Assembly (NCBI RefSeq): GCF_014648575.1
Contig: NZ_BMRJ01000002.1
Span: forward strand, 164,059-228,058
DNA from: Agromyces mediolanus
GTDB lineage: Bacteria; Actinomycetota; Actinomycetes; Actinomycetales; Microbacteriaceae
DNA length: 64,000 nt
Direction: 5' to 3'
The notes below the pieces were generated by a model. That model saw nothing but the letters and a program-made list of their open reading frames with translations. It searched no databases and was not told the DNA's origin. Shown one piece after another: positions 52,724 through 62,174 of this stretch. Numbering within the stretch: the stretch's first letter is position 1; the number at the start of each line of letters is the position of its first letter. The translations under genes were made by a program, and so were the position numbers.

Positions 52724-53718
52724 GCGCCGAAGTCCTGCTCGAAGTCGAGCACCTGTCGATCGCCTTCCCCACCGAGACGGGGCTCGCCCGCACGGTGGAG
52801 GACGTCTCCTTCGTGCTCCACGCGGGCGAGACCCTCGGCATCGTCGGCGAGTCGGGGTCGGGGAAGTCGATGACCGCGATGGCGATCATGGGCATCCTGC
52901 CGAAGTCGGCGATCGTCACCGGCTCGATCCGCCTCCGCGGACGAGAGCTGCTCGGGCTCTCCGACGACGAGTTGCGCGAAGTGCGCGGCCGTCGGATCGC
53001 GATCGTGTTCCAGGACGCGCTGGCGGCGCTGAACCCGGTGATGACCGTCGGCGACCAGCTCGTCGAGGCCGTTCGGGTGCACCGCCCGGACCTGAGCGCC
53101 GCAGAGCACCGCGCCCGGGCGGTCGAACTGCTCGCCCTGGTGGGCATCCCCTCGCCGGAGCAGCGGATGGCCCGCTACCCGCATGAGTTCTCGGGCGGCA
53201 TGCGCCAGCGCGTCATGATCGGCATGAGCATCGCGAACGAGCCCGAACTGCTCATCGCCGACGAGGCGACCACCGCCCTCGACGTCACCGTGCAGGCCCA
53301 GATCCTCGACGTACTGCGCGAGGTGCAGGCCCGCACCGGGACGACCGTCATGCTCATCACGCACGACCTCGGCGTCGTGGCCGGCAGCGCCGATCGCGTG
53401 CTCGTCATGTACTCCGGCGGGGTGGTCGAGTCCGCACCCGTCGAGCCGATCTTCTACGACACCGCGCACCCGTACACCGCGGGCCTGCTCGCCTCCCTCC
53501 CCAGGCTCGACCGGCGTTCTCGCGACGAGCGGCTGTTCCAGATCCCCGGGCAACCCCCGTTGCCCACCGCGTGGCCCGCCGGGTGCCGCTTCGCCCCGCG
53601 TTGTCGGCACGCCATCGCCGGGCGCTGCGACGTCGCCGTTCCGGCGGCGGTCGAGGTGGGTGCGGGACACACCGCGGCGTGCGTGCGCATCGGCGAGTGG
53701 CAGGAGGAAGCACGATGA
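52720..53718 (+). CDS. Peptide ABC transporter ATP-binding protein, DppD type
   Basis: A 332-residue ATPase. Walker A is [10 protein letters not shown], the Q-loop is [14 protein letters not shown], the signature is FSGGMRQRV, Walker B is [13 protein letters not shown] and the switch is THDLGVV. The C-terminal oligopeptide-type extension ([16 protein letters not shown]) has the clustered Cys residues that bind an iron-sulfur cluster in Dpp/Opp ATPases. The GTG overlaps the DppC-type stop. Confidence 0.94.
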   Translation: MSAEVLLEVEHLSIAFPTETGLARTVEDVSFVLHAGETLGIVGESGSGKSMTAMAIMGILPKSAIVTGSIRLRGRELLGLSDDELREVRGRRIAIVFQDALAALNPVMTVGDQLVEAVRVHRPDLSAAEHRARAVELLALVGIPSPEQRMARYPHEFSGGMRQRVMIGMSIANEPELLIADEATTALDVTVQAQILDVLREVQARTGTTVMLITHDLGVVAGSADRVLVMYSGGVVESAPVEPIFYDTAHPYTAGLLASLPRLDRRSRDERLFQIPGQPPLPTAWPAGCRFAPRCRHAIAGRCDVAVPAAVEVGAGHTAACVRIGEWQEEAR

Positions 53719-54701
53719 CGGCGACACTGCAGGTCGACGGCCTGGTCAAGGAGTACCGCGTCGGCGGTGGCGGGCTCTTCGGGCGCGGGGGCGAGACGGT
53801 GCGCGCGGTCTCCGAGGTGAGCCTGGAAGTCGAAGCCGGGCGGACCTACGGACTCGTCGGCGAGTCGGGCTGCGGGAAGTCCACGCTCGGCCGCACCGTC
53901 TCGCGCCTGCAGACGGCGAACGCGGGCAGCATCACCCTCGACGGCGAGGACATCGCCTCGCTGACCGGTTCGGCGCTGCGGGGCCTCCGGCGCAGGATCC
54001 AGTTCGTCTTCCAGGACCCGTACGCCTCGCTGAACCCGCGCAAGACGGTGCGTGCCGCCCTCAGCGAACCGCTCGAGATCCACGGGCTGCACCGCAAGAA
54101 CCGTGCCGCTCGGGTGAACGAACTCCTCGAGCAGGTCGGTCTGAGCTCGCGCCATGGCGATCGGTTCCCGCACGAGTTCTCGGGAGGCCAGCGCCAGCGC
54201 ATCGGCATCGCCCGGGCGCTCGCCGTCGAGCCGTCGCTCATCGTCCTCGACGAGCCGGTGAGCGCACTCGACGTCAGCGTCCAAGCGGGCGTGCTGAACC
54301 TGCTCGACGACCTCCAGCGCGACCTCGGCCTGGGGTACCTCTTCATCGCGCACGACCTGTCGGTGGTCAGGCACCTGAGCGACCGCGTCGGCGTGATGTA
54401 CCTCGGCAAGCTCGTCGAGGAGGCCCCGGTGGACCAGTTGTTCGAGCACGCGAAGCACCCGTACACCCAGGCGCTGCTCTCCGCGATCCCGGTTCCCGAC
54501 CCGAGGGTCGAGCGTGCACGGCAGCGCATCGTCCTGAGTGGCGACGTGCCGAGCCCGGTCGACCCGCCATCCGGGTGCCGGTTCCGCACGCGGTGCTGGA
54601 AGGCGACGGAGCGCTGCGCGACGGTCGAGCCGCCGCTCGCCGAGCTCGGCGATGGCCAGCGGGTCGCCTGCCACTACCCGGAAGAGCGGGCCGTGGTCTA
54701 G
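53715..54701 (+). CDS. Peptide ABC transporter ATP-binding protein, DppF type
   Basis: A 328-residue ATPase and partner of the DppD-type subunit. Walker A is [11 protein letters not shown], the Q-loop is [16 protein letters not shown], the signature is [15 protein letters not shown], Walker B is [13 protein letters not shown] and the switch is AHDLSVV. The tail carries [15 protein letters not shown]. Its last 28 codons and downstream spacer recur at 22301-22400 as part of a collapsed duplicate. The gap to the next gene is 70 bases without a terminator. Confidence 0.94.
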   Translation: MTATLQVDGLVKEYRVGGGGLFGRGGETVRAVSEVSLEVEAGRTYGLVGESGCGKSTLGRTVSRLQTANAGSITLDGEDIASLTGSALRGLRRRIQFVFQDPYASLNPRKTVRAALSEPLEIHGLHRKNRAARVNELLEQVGLSSRHGDRFPHEFSGGQRQRIGIARALAVEPSLIVLDEPVSALDVSVQAGVLNLLDDLQRDLGLGYLFIAHDLSVVRHLSDRVGVMYLGKLVEEAPVDQLFEHAKHPYTQALLSAIPVPDPRVERARQRIVLSGDVPSPVDPPSGCRFRTRCWKATERCATVEPPLAELGDGQRVACHYPEERAVV

Positions 54702-54771
54702 GGCCGCGATCATCCCACGCAGAGATCCCCTCGAGACATCCCCGCACACTCATGAAGGTCAGGAACCAGCT

Positions 54772-55854
54772 ATGACGGAACGCGTCCACCGGATCGCCGT
54801 GATCCCCGGCGACGGCATCGGCACCGAGGTCGTCCCCGAAGGGATCCGGGCCCTGGATGCCGCGGCAAAGCGCTTCGGGATCTCCCTCGAATACGAGTGG
54901 TTCGACTTCGCGTCCGCCGACTACTGGCTGAAGCACGGGCAGATGCTCCCGGACGACTGGTTCGAGACGCTGCGCGGCTTCGACGCCATCTTCTTCGGGG
55001 CGGTCGGCTGGCCGGAGGTGGTGCCCGATCACGTCTCGCTGTGGGGCAGCCTGATCCAGTTCCGGCGCTCGTTCGACCAGTACATCAGCCTGCGGCCGTG
55101 CCGGCTGATGCCCGGAATCAGCTCCCCGCTCGTCGGCCGCGAGCCCGGTGACATCGACTTCGTCGTCGTCCGTGAGAACACCGAGGGGGAGTACTCCTCG
55201 ATCGGTGGGCGGATCTTCGACGGCACCGACCGCGAAGTGGTCATGCAGCAGACCGTCATGACGCGCACCGGGGTCGACCGGGTGCTGCGCTTCGCCTACG
55301 AGCTCGCCGAGCGGCGGCCGAAGAAGCACCTCACCTCGGCCACGAAGAGCAATGGGATCACCATCTCGATGCCGTACTGGGACGAGCGCTTCGCGGCGGT
55401 CGGCGAGGAGCATCCCGAGGTGGATCGCGACCAGTACCACATCGATATCCTCACCGCGAACTTCGTGCTCCACCCCGACTGGTTCGACGTCGTCGTCGCG
55501 AGCAATCTGTTCGGGGACATCCTCTCGGACCTCGGGCCGGCCTGCACCGGCACGATCGGCATCGCACCGAGCGCGAACATCAACCCCGAACGCGACTTCC
55601 CGAGCCTGTTCGAACCCGTCCACGGTTCCGCGCCCGACATCGCCGGGCGGGGCATCGCGAACCCCATCGGTCAGATCTGGGCCGGCGCGATGATGCTCGA
55701 CCACCTCGGCCACCCCGACGCCGGCGCCGCCGTCGTGGGGGCGATCGAATCGGTGCTCGCCGCCTCCGAGGATGCGGTGCTCACTCCGGACCTGGGAGGC
55801 CGGGGGACGACGGCCCGCCTCGGCCGCGAGATCGCCGCCGCGATCGAAGGGTAG
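54772..55854 (+). CDS. Tartrate/D-malate-type dehydrogenase (IDH/IMDH family)
   Basis: A 360-residue NAD-dependent beta-decarboxylating dehydrogenase. RIAVIPGDGIGTEVVPEG is the N-terminal signature. Substrate-site residues lie in FRRSFDQYISLRPCRLMPG and VVVRENTEGEYSS, the metal aspartates in VVASNLFGDILSDLG and the NAD loop in LFEPVHGSAPDIAGRGIANP. The pattern is that of tartrate dehydrogenase/decarboxylase and D-malate dehydrogenases rather than leucine or citrate enzymes. Tartrate dehydrogenase can yield D-glycerate, and the next gene is a glycerate kinase, which makes that reading likely here. Confidence 0.88.
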   Translation: MTERVHRIAVIPGDGIGTEVVPEGIRALDAAAKRFGISLEYEWFDFASADYWLKHGQMLPDDWFETLRGFDAIFFGAVGWPEVVPDHVSLWGSLIQFRRSFDQYISLRPCRLMPGISSPLVGREPGDIDFVVVRENTEGEYSSIGGRIFDGTDREVVMQQTVMTRTGVDRVLRFAYELAERRPKKHLTSATKSNGITISMPYWDERFAAVGEEHPEVDRDQYHIDILTANFVLHPDWFDVVVASNLFGDILSDLGPACTGTIGIAPSANINPERDFPSLFEPVHGSAPDIAGRGIANPIGQIWAGAMMLDHLGHPDAGAAVVGAIESVLAASEDAVLTPDLGGRGTTARLGREIAAAIEG

Positions 55855-55917
55855 GGCTCGCGTGTGCTCGCTGCTCTGTCCGGCTTCGTTCCCGCTGCCA
55901 GCGGCCGATCCCGCCCG

Positions 55918-57030
55918 ATGAAGGTGGTGGTCGCACCCGACTCGTTCAAGGGAACGGTCGGCGCGGACGAGGCCGCCGAGCTGATCGCGGCCGGCTGGAA
56001 GGCCAGACGTCCGGAAGACGAGCTCGTGCGCAAACCGATGGCGGACGGCGGTGAAGGCACCCTCGCCGCGCTCGCCGCCGCGATCCCGGGTGCGCAGTGG
56101 GAGCACGCACGCGTGCTCGGCCCGGATGGCAGCGCGCTCGACGCGCCGTGGCTCATCCTTCCCGACCGGACGGCGGCCGTGGAGCTCGCGAGTGCCTCCG
56201 GAATCACCTTGATGGGCCCACTGGCACCGCTCGACGCCCACACGTTCGGACTCGGCCAGGTCATCGCTGCCGCGCTCGATGCGGGGGCCACGCGGGTCCT
56301 CGTCGCGCTCGGCTCGAGCGCGTCCACGGACGGCGGATCGGGGATGCTCAGCGCCCTCGGCGCACGGTTCGCCACCGCCGACGGTCAGCCGATCGGGCTC
56401 GGCGGACAGGCGCTCATCAGCCTTCGGGCCATCGATCTCGGCGGCCTCGCCCGTGTGCCGAGCAGAGGGGTGATCGGGCTCTCCGACGTCACCAATCCGC
56501 TGCTCGGGCCGCACGGGGCCGCGACCGTCTTCGGCCCGCAGAAGGGCGCGGACGCGGAGGAGGTGCGAGTTCTCGAACGCGCCTTGACGACGTACGTCTC
56601 CGTGCTGGGTGACGCGGGCGTCCAGCTCGCCTCCGACGCCGCGGGTGCCGGGGCAGCCGGTGGCACCGGATTCGGGCTCATGGTGTGGGGCGGTCGCCTG
56701 GAGTCCGGAGCATCCGCGATCGCCGGCGTGATCGGCCTCGCCGATGCGGTCGACGCCGCCGATCTCGTCATCACCGGGGAGGGGCAGTTCGACGGTCAGT
56801 CGCTGGCCGGGAAAGTGCCGTCCGAGGTCCTCAGCATCGGGCGCCGTGCTCACGTCCCCGCCGCGCTCGTCGCGGGCCGGATCGCCGCAGCGACGGACGG
56901 GTTCGCGCTGGCCGTGTCGTTGACGGAGTCCGCAGGGTCGACCCGAGCGGCGATGGCCGACCCGCGCCGATGGCTGATCGACAGCGGATCCCGGCTCGCA
57001 GCCGCGTTCCCCGCGCCTGCGGCGACGTGA
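55918..57030 (+). CDS. Glycerate kinase
   Basis: A 370-residue glycerate 2-kinase of the GarK/GlxK family. MKVVVAPDSFKGTV opens the enzyme, PMADGGEGTLAAL follows, and the conserved core is ALGSSASTDGGSGMLSALGA; LVITGEGQFDGQSLAGKVP is the C-terminal signature. It passes D-glycerate into central metabolism as phosphoglycerate. I start at ATG 55918, which begins the family N-terminus. The stop overlaps the exporter start (GTGA). It links the dehydrogenase upstream to glycolysis. Confidence 0.93.
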   Translation: MKVVVAPDSFKGTVGADEAAELIAAGWKARRPEDELVRKPMADGGEGTLAALAAAIPGAQWEHARVLGPDGSALDAPWLILPDRTAAVELASASGITLMGPLAPLDAHTFGLGQVIAAALDAGATRVLVALGSSASTDGGSGMLSALGARFATADGQPIGLGGQALISLRAIDLGGLARVPSRGVIGLSDVTNPLLGPHGAATVFGPQKGADAEEVRVLERALTTYVSVLGDAGVQLASDAAGAGAAGGTGFGLMVWGGRLESGASAIAGVIGLADAVDAADLVITGEGQFDGQSLAGKVPSEVLSIGRRAHVPAALVAGRIAAATDGFALAVSLTESAGSTRAAMADPRRWLIDSGSRLAAAFPAPAAT

Positions 57031-58259
57031 CGCGCGAGGCGGCGCGAGAGCTCAGCGATCTCGGCGTGGCCCTGCTGGACGCGGGAGCCTCGGTCACGGA
57101 CGTGGCGACCTCGCTCACCCGCGCCGCAGCTCGCCATGATGCGGGACGGCTCGACTTCTCGGTGCTGCCGGAACTCGTCATCACCACCGAGCCGGTCTCC
57201 GGGGCGACGCTCGTGGCGCAGACTCAGAGCCCACCCCTCGCGTTCGCGCAGGCCGCCGCGGTGAATCGGCTCGCGCGAGCGGTCGAGGCGGGCTCCGTTC
57301 CGCTCGCGGACATCACCCGTGGACTCGCCCGCATTCGTGCCGCCGCTCGATCGCACGACGGCCTCAAATGGGTTGCGGGCGCCGCGCTGGTCGCGCTCGG
57401 GCTGGCTTTGCTGTTCCGCTGCCCCTGGTGGGCCGTCGTCCTCGCGTTCGTCGCCGGGGCCGGGGTCGGCATCGTCACCAGGCTTCTCGAGCGGATCCGC
57501 AGCGCAGCGGCGATCGCACCGTTCCTGACCGCGTGCGTCTCCACCCTGGCGGTCGGAGCCACGGCCGCAGCCCTCGGCACCGGGCCTGTGCCGCTCTACG
57601 CCGTCTGCGCGCCGGTCGCGATCCTGGTCCCCGGCGCCGTCATCACGAAGGCGTTGCTCGAACTCACGGCCACCGACATCGTCACCGGGTCGGCTCGGCT
57701 GAGCTACGGGCTCATCGTGCTGGGGTTCATGGCGGCGGGCATCGCCGCCGGGGGGACGCTCACGGGCCTCCGAGTCGATCCGCACTCGGTCTCGCTCGTC
57801 GGCACTGCCGCGCAGGCGACGGGGCTCGGGTCCGGGTGGCAGCAGCTCCCGCCCGTGTGGTGCTCATGGCTCGGGGTGGTGGTGCTCGCCCTCGGCGTCG
57901 GGATCGCGTTCGGCTCCGGCCTCGCGCTCAACCTCGTGAACCTGGTCGTGATGACTGGCGCGTATGCGACCCTCACCGCGCTCACCCCCCTGCTCGGGAG
58001 TGTCACCGCGACGGGGGCGACGGCCGCCGCCCTCTTCGTCGCCGCCCGGCTCATCGAGGGACTCACCCTCGCGGTGCCGGCGACCGTGTCGTTCCAACCG
58101 GCGTTCCTGCTGCTCGTTCCCGGGACCGTGGGCCTGGTCTCACTGGCCGCGTTCGACCCCGCCGAGGTCGTCGCAGCGCTGCTCACCTTCGTGAGTCTCT
58201 GCATCGGCACCAAGATCGGCGAGGCCGTCTCGGAACTCGTCGTGCACCGCAGGGCGTAA
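57027..58259 (+). CDS. ThrE-type threonine/serine exporter
   Basis: A 410-residue membrane protein. The N-terminal cytoplasmic half (about residues 1-110) has the ThrE signature ELSDLGVALLDAGASVTDVATSLTRAAARH and LPELVITTEP. About ten helices follow in two groups, matching the fused ThrE and ThrE_2 domains. Known members export threonine and serine, relieving excess during peptide uptake. The GTG overlaps the glycerate kinase stop. Its last 53 codons recur at 22424-22584. It closes the nine-kilobase unit and converges on the ECF sigma gene. Confidence 0.9.
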   Translation: MTREAARELSDLGVALLDAGASVTDVATSLTRAAARHDAGRLDFSVLPELVITTEPVSGATLVAQTQSPPLAFAQAAAVNRLARAVEAGSVPLADITRGLARIRAAARSHDGLKWVAGAALVALGLALLFRCPWWAVVLAFVAGAGVGIVTRLLERIRSAAAIAPFLTACVSTLAVGATAAALGTGPVPLYAVCAPVAILVPGAVITKALLELTATDIVTGSARLSYGLIVLGFMAAGIAAGGTLTGLRVDPHSVSLVGTAAQATGLGSGWQQLPPVWCSWLGVVVLALGVGIAFGSGLALNLVNLVVMTGAYATLTALTPLLGSVTATGATAAALFVAARLIEGLTLAVPATVSFQPAFLLLVPGTVGLVSLAAFDPAEVVAALLTFVSLCIGTKIGEAVSELVVHRRA

Positions 58260-58289
58260 CGCACGCCGGGCGTACACCCGTCGATCGGC

Positions 58290-59549
58290 TCAGCCCTCAT
58301 CGGACGGGGTGATGGACCCCGCGCTGCGCGCGCGAAGGAGACGGCGCTCGGCGAGGTTGTCGGTGAGCTCGGCCGCGCGCTGTTCGGCCGCGGCCGCGGC
58401 AGCGGGCTGCCCGTCGCGCCGGAGGAAGGCGCCGCGGACCGCGTGCCAGCGGTGGGACGCGACGAGGTCGGACTCGAGCCGGTCGAGTTCGGCCAGCGCG
58501 GCGCGCGGCCCGGCGACCTCGCCGAGCGTGACGGCTCGGTTGAGGCGAACGACGGGCGACGGGTCGTACGCGAGCAGCACGTCGTAGAGCACGAGGATCT
58601 GCGGCCAGTCCGTCGCCGCTGTGCTCGCGGCGTCCGCGTGGCAGGCGGCGATGGCGGCCTGCAGCTGCCATCGCCCCGGCCTGCGGAGGCGGGCTGCGGC
58701 GTCGAGCGAGGCGCGAGCTTCGGCGATGAGCTCACCGTTCCAACGGGCCCGATCCTGCCGATCCAGCGTGACCAGGTCTCCGTCGCGGGCTCGCGCCGGC
58801 TCGCGGGCGCGATGGAAGCGGAGGAGGGCGAGCAGCCCGTGGGCCTCCGCCTGGTCGGGGAGCTCGCCCGTGGCGACCTCGGCCAGCCAGACCGCGTCCT
58901 CGGCGAGGTCGCGGTCGGCCGCGGCGTCCGTGTCCTGGCGGAGGTGGGCCGCGTCGTACATGACCGCCACCATCGCGAGCACGAGGTCGAGTCGGGCCGG
59001 GAGCTCGGTCGCCGGCGGCACCTGCAGCGGGATGCCCGACGTCGAGATCTTGCGCTTCGCCCTGGAGATCCGCTGCGCCACGGTCGGCATCGGCTCCCCG
59101 CTCGCCCGGGCGATCTGCCGGGTGGTGAGGCCGAGCACGGCGCGCAGCGCGAGCGCGAGCTGCGCCTCCGGCGCGAGCGCGGGATGGCAGCACCCGAACA
59201 ACAGCGGCAGCCGTTCGTCTGCCGGGCCGGCGACTGGCGCCAGCGTCGGATCGGCCAGCAGCGCGACCTTCGTCCGGAAGCGGGCGTCGCGGCGCACCCG
59301 GTCGAGCGCGTCGTGGCGCGCCGTCGTCATGATCCAGCCGGCCGGGTTGTCCGGAACGCCGCGCACTCGCCACTCGCGGAGGGCGTGTTCGATCGCCCCG
59401 GCCACGCATTCCTCGGCGAGGTCGAGGTCACCGAACGACCGTGCCAGCGCCGTCGTGATCCGGGCCGCGTCGGCGCGGACGATCCGGGCGAGCACGAGAT
59501 CGGATGCCCCGCCGCCATGCGCCGGCGAGGCATCCGCTCCGGTGGTCAC
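58290..59549 (-). CDS. ECF sigma factor with TPR-like extension (ECF42 type)
   Basis: A 419-residue sigma factor. Region 2 is RITTALARSFGDLDLAEECVAGAIEHALREW by position, and region 4 is LALALRAVLGLTTRQIARASGEPMPTVAQRISRAKRKI. A 200-residue C-terminal helical domain follows (EAHGLLALLRFHRAREPARA, AIAACHADAAS, VRLNRAVTLGEVAGPRAAL), as in ECF42 proteins, where it replaces an anti-sigma partner. The GTG overlaps the stop of the DGPF gene (GTGA). The pair is the classic ECF42 arrangement. The stimulus is unknown. Confidence 0.92.
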   Translation of the reverse strand: MTTGADASPAHGGGASDLVLARIVRADAARITTALARSFGDLDLAEECVAGAIEHALREWRVRGVPDNPAGWIMTTARHDALDRVRRDARFRTKVALLADPTLAPVAGPADERLPLLFGCCHPALAPEAQLALALRAVLGLTTRQIARASGEPMPTVAQRISRAKRKISTSGIPLQVPPATELPARLDLVLAMVAVMYDAAHLRQDTDAAADRDLAEDAVWLAEVATGELPDQAEAHGLLALLRFHRAREPARARDGDLVTLDRQDRARWNGELIAEARASLDAAARLRRPGRWQLQAAIAACHADAASTAATDWPQILVLYDVLLAYDPSPVVRLNRAVTLGEVAGPRAALAELDRLESDLVASHRWHAVRGAFLRRDGQPAAAAAAEQRAAELTDNLAERRLLRARSAGSITPSDEG

Positions 59550-59914
59550 GAGCCGAACAGCTCCGCGTCGTCGAACATGGGGCGGATCTCGACGGCGTTG
59601 CCCGGCAGCTCGAGCGACGGCCACGTCTTCGCCATCGCGATCGCGGCGTCGAGGTCGGCGACGTCGATGAGCGTGAAGCCCCCGATGACCTCCTTCGCCT
59701 CGGAGAAGGGGCCGTCGACGACGACGGGCGCGGCGTCGCCGGCGCGGACAGTGGTCGCCGTGGCGGCGTCATGCAGGGCAGCGCCTCCGTCGAGGATCTG
59801 CGCGGCGTGGTCCCGGTGCCACTGCAGGATGCGCTCCAGGTCGGCTTCGCTGCGCTCGGGTGGCACGGTCGCGTCGAGCTCGGGGGTCGAGGTGAACATG
59901 AGGACGTACTTCAT
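59546..59914 (-). CDS. YCII-related DGPF-domain protein
   Basis: A 122-residue small protein with the DGPF motif at residues 67-70 (VVVDGPFSEAKEVIGGF) and the family opening MKYVLMFTS. DGPF genes accompany ECF42 sigma factors and are often their targets; the biochemical role is not established. The ATG at 59914 follows TTAGGAGATG-type ribosome site. It is the first gene of the two-gene leftward operon. Confidence 0.92.
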   Translation of the reverse strand: MKYVLMFTSTPELDATVPPERSEADLERILQWHRDHAAQILDGGAALHDAATATTVRAGDAAPVVVDGPFSEAKEVIGGFTLIDVADLDAAIAMAKTWPSLELPGNAVEIRPMFDDAELFGS

Positions 59915-60281
59915 CGCATCTCCTAAGCGAACGGCGGCCCTTCCGACGCTCGCAGTTCGATAGCGATCGGGCAAGGCCGATTTCGACAGCCGCGCAGAAC
60001 GGAGTCGCGCGCGCGTGCCGAGCCCCTTCGCCGTCGCTCCGCGGGGCGACGATGCGGGCGAGGCGTGCCGGGCCCTGCCCTCAGAACTGGGGGCAGGCGA
60101 CTCCTCTCGCACTGAGGCGGAGATGGTCTTCCGCATGGTTGGATCCAAGGGGGGATCTCGACGCAGCTCTGACGGCGCACGGTGTGGTGCAGGGCGGATG
60201 CGGCTGCGGGTCCCGCACGTCTCACCGGACCTCCCGGTGGGCTGCGCCGCGACTGACGGCGGAAGGGAACACGCGAGCACC
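59915..60281. other. Gene-free divergent region
   Basis: These 367 bases hold the promoters of the DGPF and Ig-repeat genes. No gene is supported. A seven-base hairpin (CCTGCCC/GGGCAGG, 60074-60097) is the only structure I can see; no clear -10 or operator stands out. Confidence 0.5.
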
Positions 60282-62135
60282 ATGAGCACCTCCCCGAAGC
60301 GGCGTCGGACGTTGGGCGCCGCACTCCTCGCCGCGGTGGTCGCGGCGGTCTCCGTGTTCGCGGCCGCACCGGCTGCGGCGGAGCCGATCCAGAATCCCGT
60401 CTGGTCGACCACCACGCTCGGCGATCTCACCGTCGGTCAGGATGTCGGCACGATCCAGCTGCAGGCGTCGCCGGCCGACTACTTCGCGGTCACCATGGGC
60501 GTTCTGCCGTCCGGCCTGAACATGGACCCCTCCGGGCGGATCACCGGCACCCCCACGAGCGCCGGTGGGTACTTCGTGCAGATCACCGCGGTCGACAATG
60601 AGGGCGGCGGCCTGTCCTCGTACGACTTCAACGGCACGGTGCAGGCGGCGCCGCCGCCCGTCACCTGGGTGACGACGTCGCTGCCGGCCGCGACGGTCGG
60701 CACCCCGTACTCGCAGACGCTGCTCGCGCAGAACGCCACCTGGTACAACGTGTCGTCGGGAGTGCTGCCCGCCGGCCTGACCCTGACGGGTGCCACGATC
60801 TCGGGCACCCCGTCGGTGGCGGGGACGTTCCCGATCACGGTGGAAGCGTGGGGGAACGGCATGTTCGACCTCGCGTACTTCACGATCGAGGTGACCGCTC
60901 CGGTCGACCCGTGGATGACGAAGACACTGCCGCAGCTCGAGCAGGGCATCCACATCGACACCGTCATCGACGTGGAGAACGTCGCGTCGCTGCGACTCGT
61001 CGCCGGGGCGCTGCCGGCCGGGCTGGCGTTCTTCGAGGACACTTGGCTCCACCTCGTCGGCTCCCCGAGCGCCCTCGGTCCGTACGACTTCACGCTGAGC
61101 GTCGACGTGGACGGGGTGAGCTACCCGCAGCGCTTCACCGGAACGGTGAAGTGGCCGATGCCGAGCTTCGCGGCACAGGGGCTCCCGAGGGCGAAGGTCG
61201 GTCACCAGTACTCCGCCCAGGTGGTCGCGTCCAACTGGTCCGAGCTCGGCCTCATCGCGGGCGAGCTGCCCGCGGGCCTGACGATGGACGGCTCCGGTGC
61301 GATCTCCGGCGTCCCGACCGCGGCCGGTGCGTCCCAGTTCATGGTGACGCTGTCGAACCCGGACTACGCTCCCGGTCTGGTGCTGAAGTCGTTCATCATC
61401 TTCATCGATCCGGCCGCGCCGATCTTCACCGACGGGGTCGACCCGCTCGAGTTCCAGGTGGGCGAGCCGTTCAGCCGCACCTTCACCTCCGACCAGGAGG
61501 CCGAGTTCTCGATCCGCTACGGCGCCGTCCCTGCGGGCACCTCGCTGACGAGCGAAGGCGTCCTCTCGGGGACGCCGACGCAGTCCGGGTCGTACTCGTT
61601 CTCGATCGAGGTGTCGAACGAGTTCGGCAGCACCCTTCGCGTGTACACCGGCACGGTGCTGCCTGCGAAGACCACTCCCGCCACCCCGGTGAACACGACC
61701 TCGGCGACCGAGGCGAAGGCGGGTGCCCAGCTCGAGGTCACGGGCACCGGGTTCACGCCGGGCGAGCTCGTCGAGGTGTGGCTGCACTCCACCCCGGTGC
61801 AGCTCGGCGAGCTCACGGCGGACGCCGCCGGGAACGTGCGCGGCACCTTCACCCTGCCCGCGAACCTCGAACCCGGCGTGCACCACGTCGTGCTCGTGGA
61901 CGAGCACGGCGTGGAATACGTCTCCGGCGACCTCACGATCACTGCCGCCGAGGGCGGTGCCGCTCCCGCGGCCCCGGTGACCCCGACGAAGCCGGCCGCC
62001 GCGAAGCCGTCGGCGACGCAGCTCCCCGCGCTCGGATTCGAGAGCGGCACCGCGGCGGTCCTCGTCGGCACGATGCTGCTGCTCGGCACGGCGCTGCTGC
62101 TGGTCGGCCGCCGACGCACGGACGCAGAGAGGTAG
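60282..62135 (+). CDS. Secreted Ig-repeat (He_PIG-like) protein with LPALG C-terminus
   Basis: A 617-residue surface protein. The signal peptide (RRRTLGAALLAAVVAAVSVFAAAPAAA) ends near residue 27. About five Ig-like repeats of some 80 residues follow, each with a core such as GVLPSGLNMDPSGRITGTPTSAG, GVLPAGLTLTGATISGTPSVAG or GELPAGLTMDGSGAISGVPTAAG. A last domain contains LEVTGTGFTPGELVEV. The end is a Pro/Ala linker, LPALG from residue 581, a hydrophobic helix and an RRR tail, the layout of a sortase signal with Leu where Thr is expected. It probably has an adhesion or matrix role. The GGAAGGGAA upstream is a distant ribosome site. Confidence 0.85.
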   Translation: MSTSPKRRRTLGAALLAAVVAAVSVFAAAPAAAEPIQNPVWSTTTLGDLTVGQDVGTIQLQASPADYFAVTMGVLPSGLNMDPSGRITGTPTSAGGYFVQITAVDNEGGGLSSYDFNGTVQAAPPPVTWVTTSLPAATVGTPYSQTLLAQNATWYNVSSGVLPAGLTLTGATISGTPSVAGTFPITVEAWGNGMFDLAYFTIEVTAPVDPWMTKTLPQLEQGIHIDTVIDVENVASLRLVAGALPAGLAFFEDTWLHLVGSPSALGPYDFTLSVDVDGVSYPQRFTGTVKWPMPSFAAQGLPRAKVGHQYSAQVVASNWSELGLIAGELPAGLTMDGSGAISGVPTAAGASQFMVTLSNPDYAPGLVLKSFIIFIDPAAPIFTDGVDPLEFQVGEPFSRTFTSDQEAEFSIRYGAVPAGTSLTSEGVLSGTPTQSGSYSFSIEVSNEFGSTLRVYTGTVLPAKTTPATPVNTTSATEAKAGAQLEVTGTGFTPGELVEVWLHSTPVQLGELTADAAGNVRGTFTLPANLEPGVHHVVLVDEHGVEYVSGDLTITAAEGGAAPAAPVTPTKPAAAKPSATQLPALGFESGTAAVLVGTMLLLGTALLLVGRRRTDAER

Positions 62136-62174
62136 CAGCCCGACGGCAGCGACCCGGCCTATCGGCGGCGTCGC

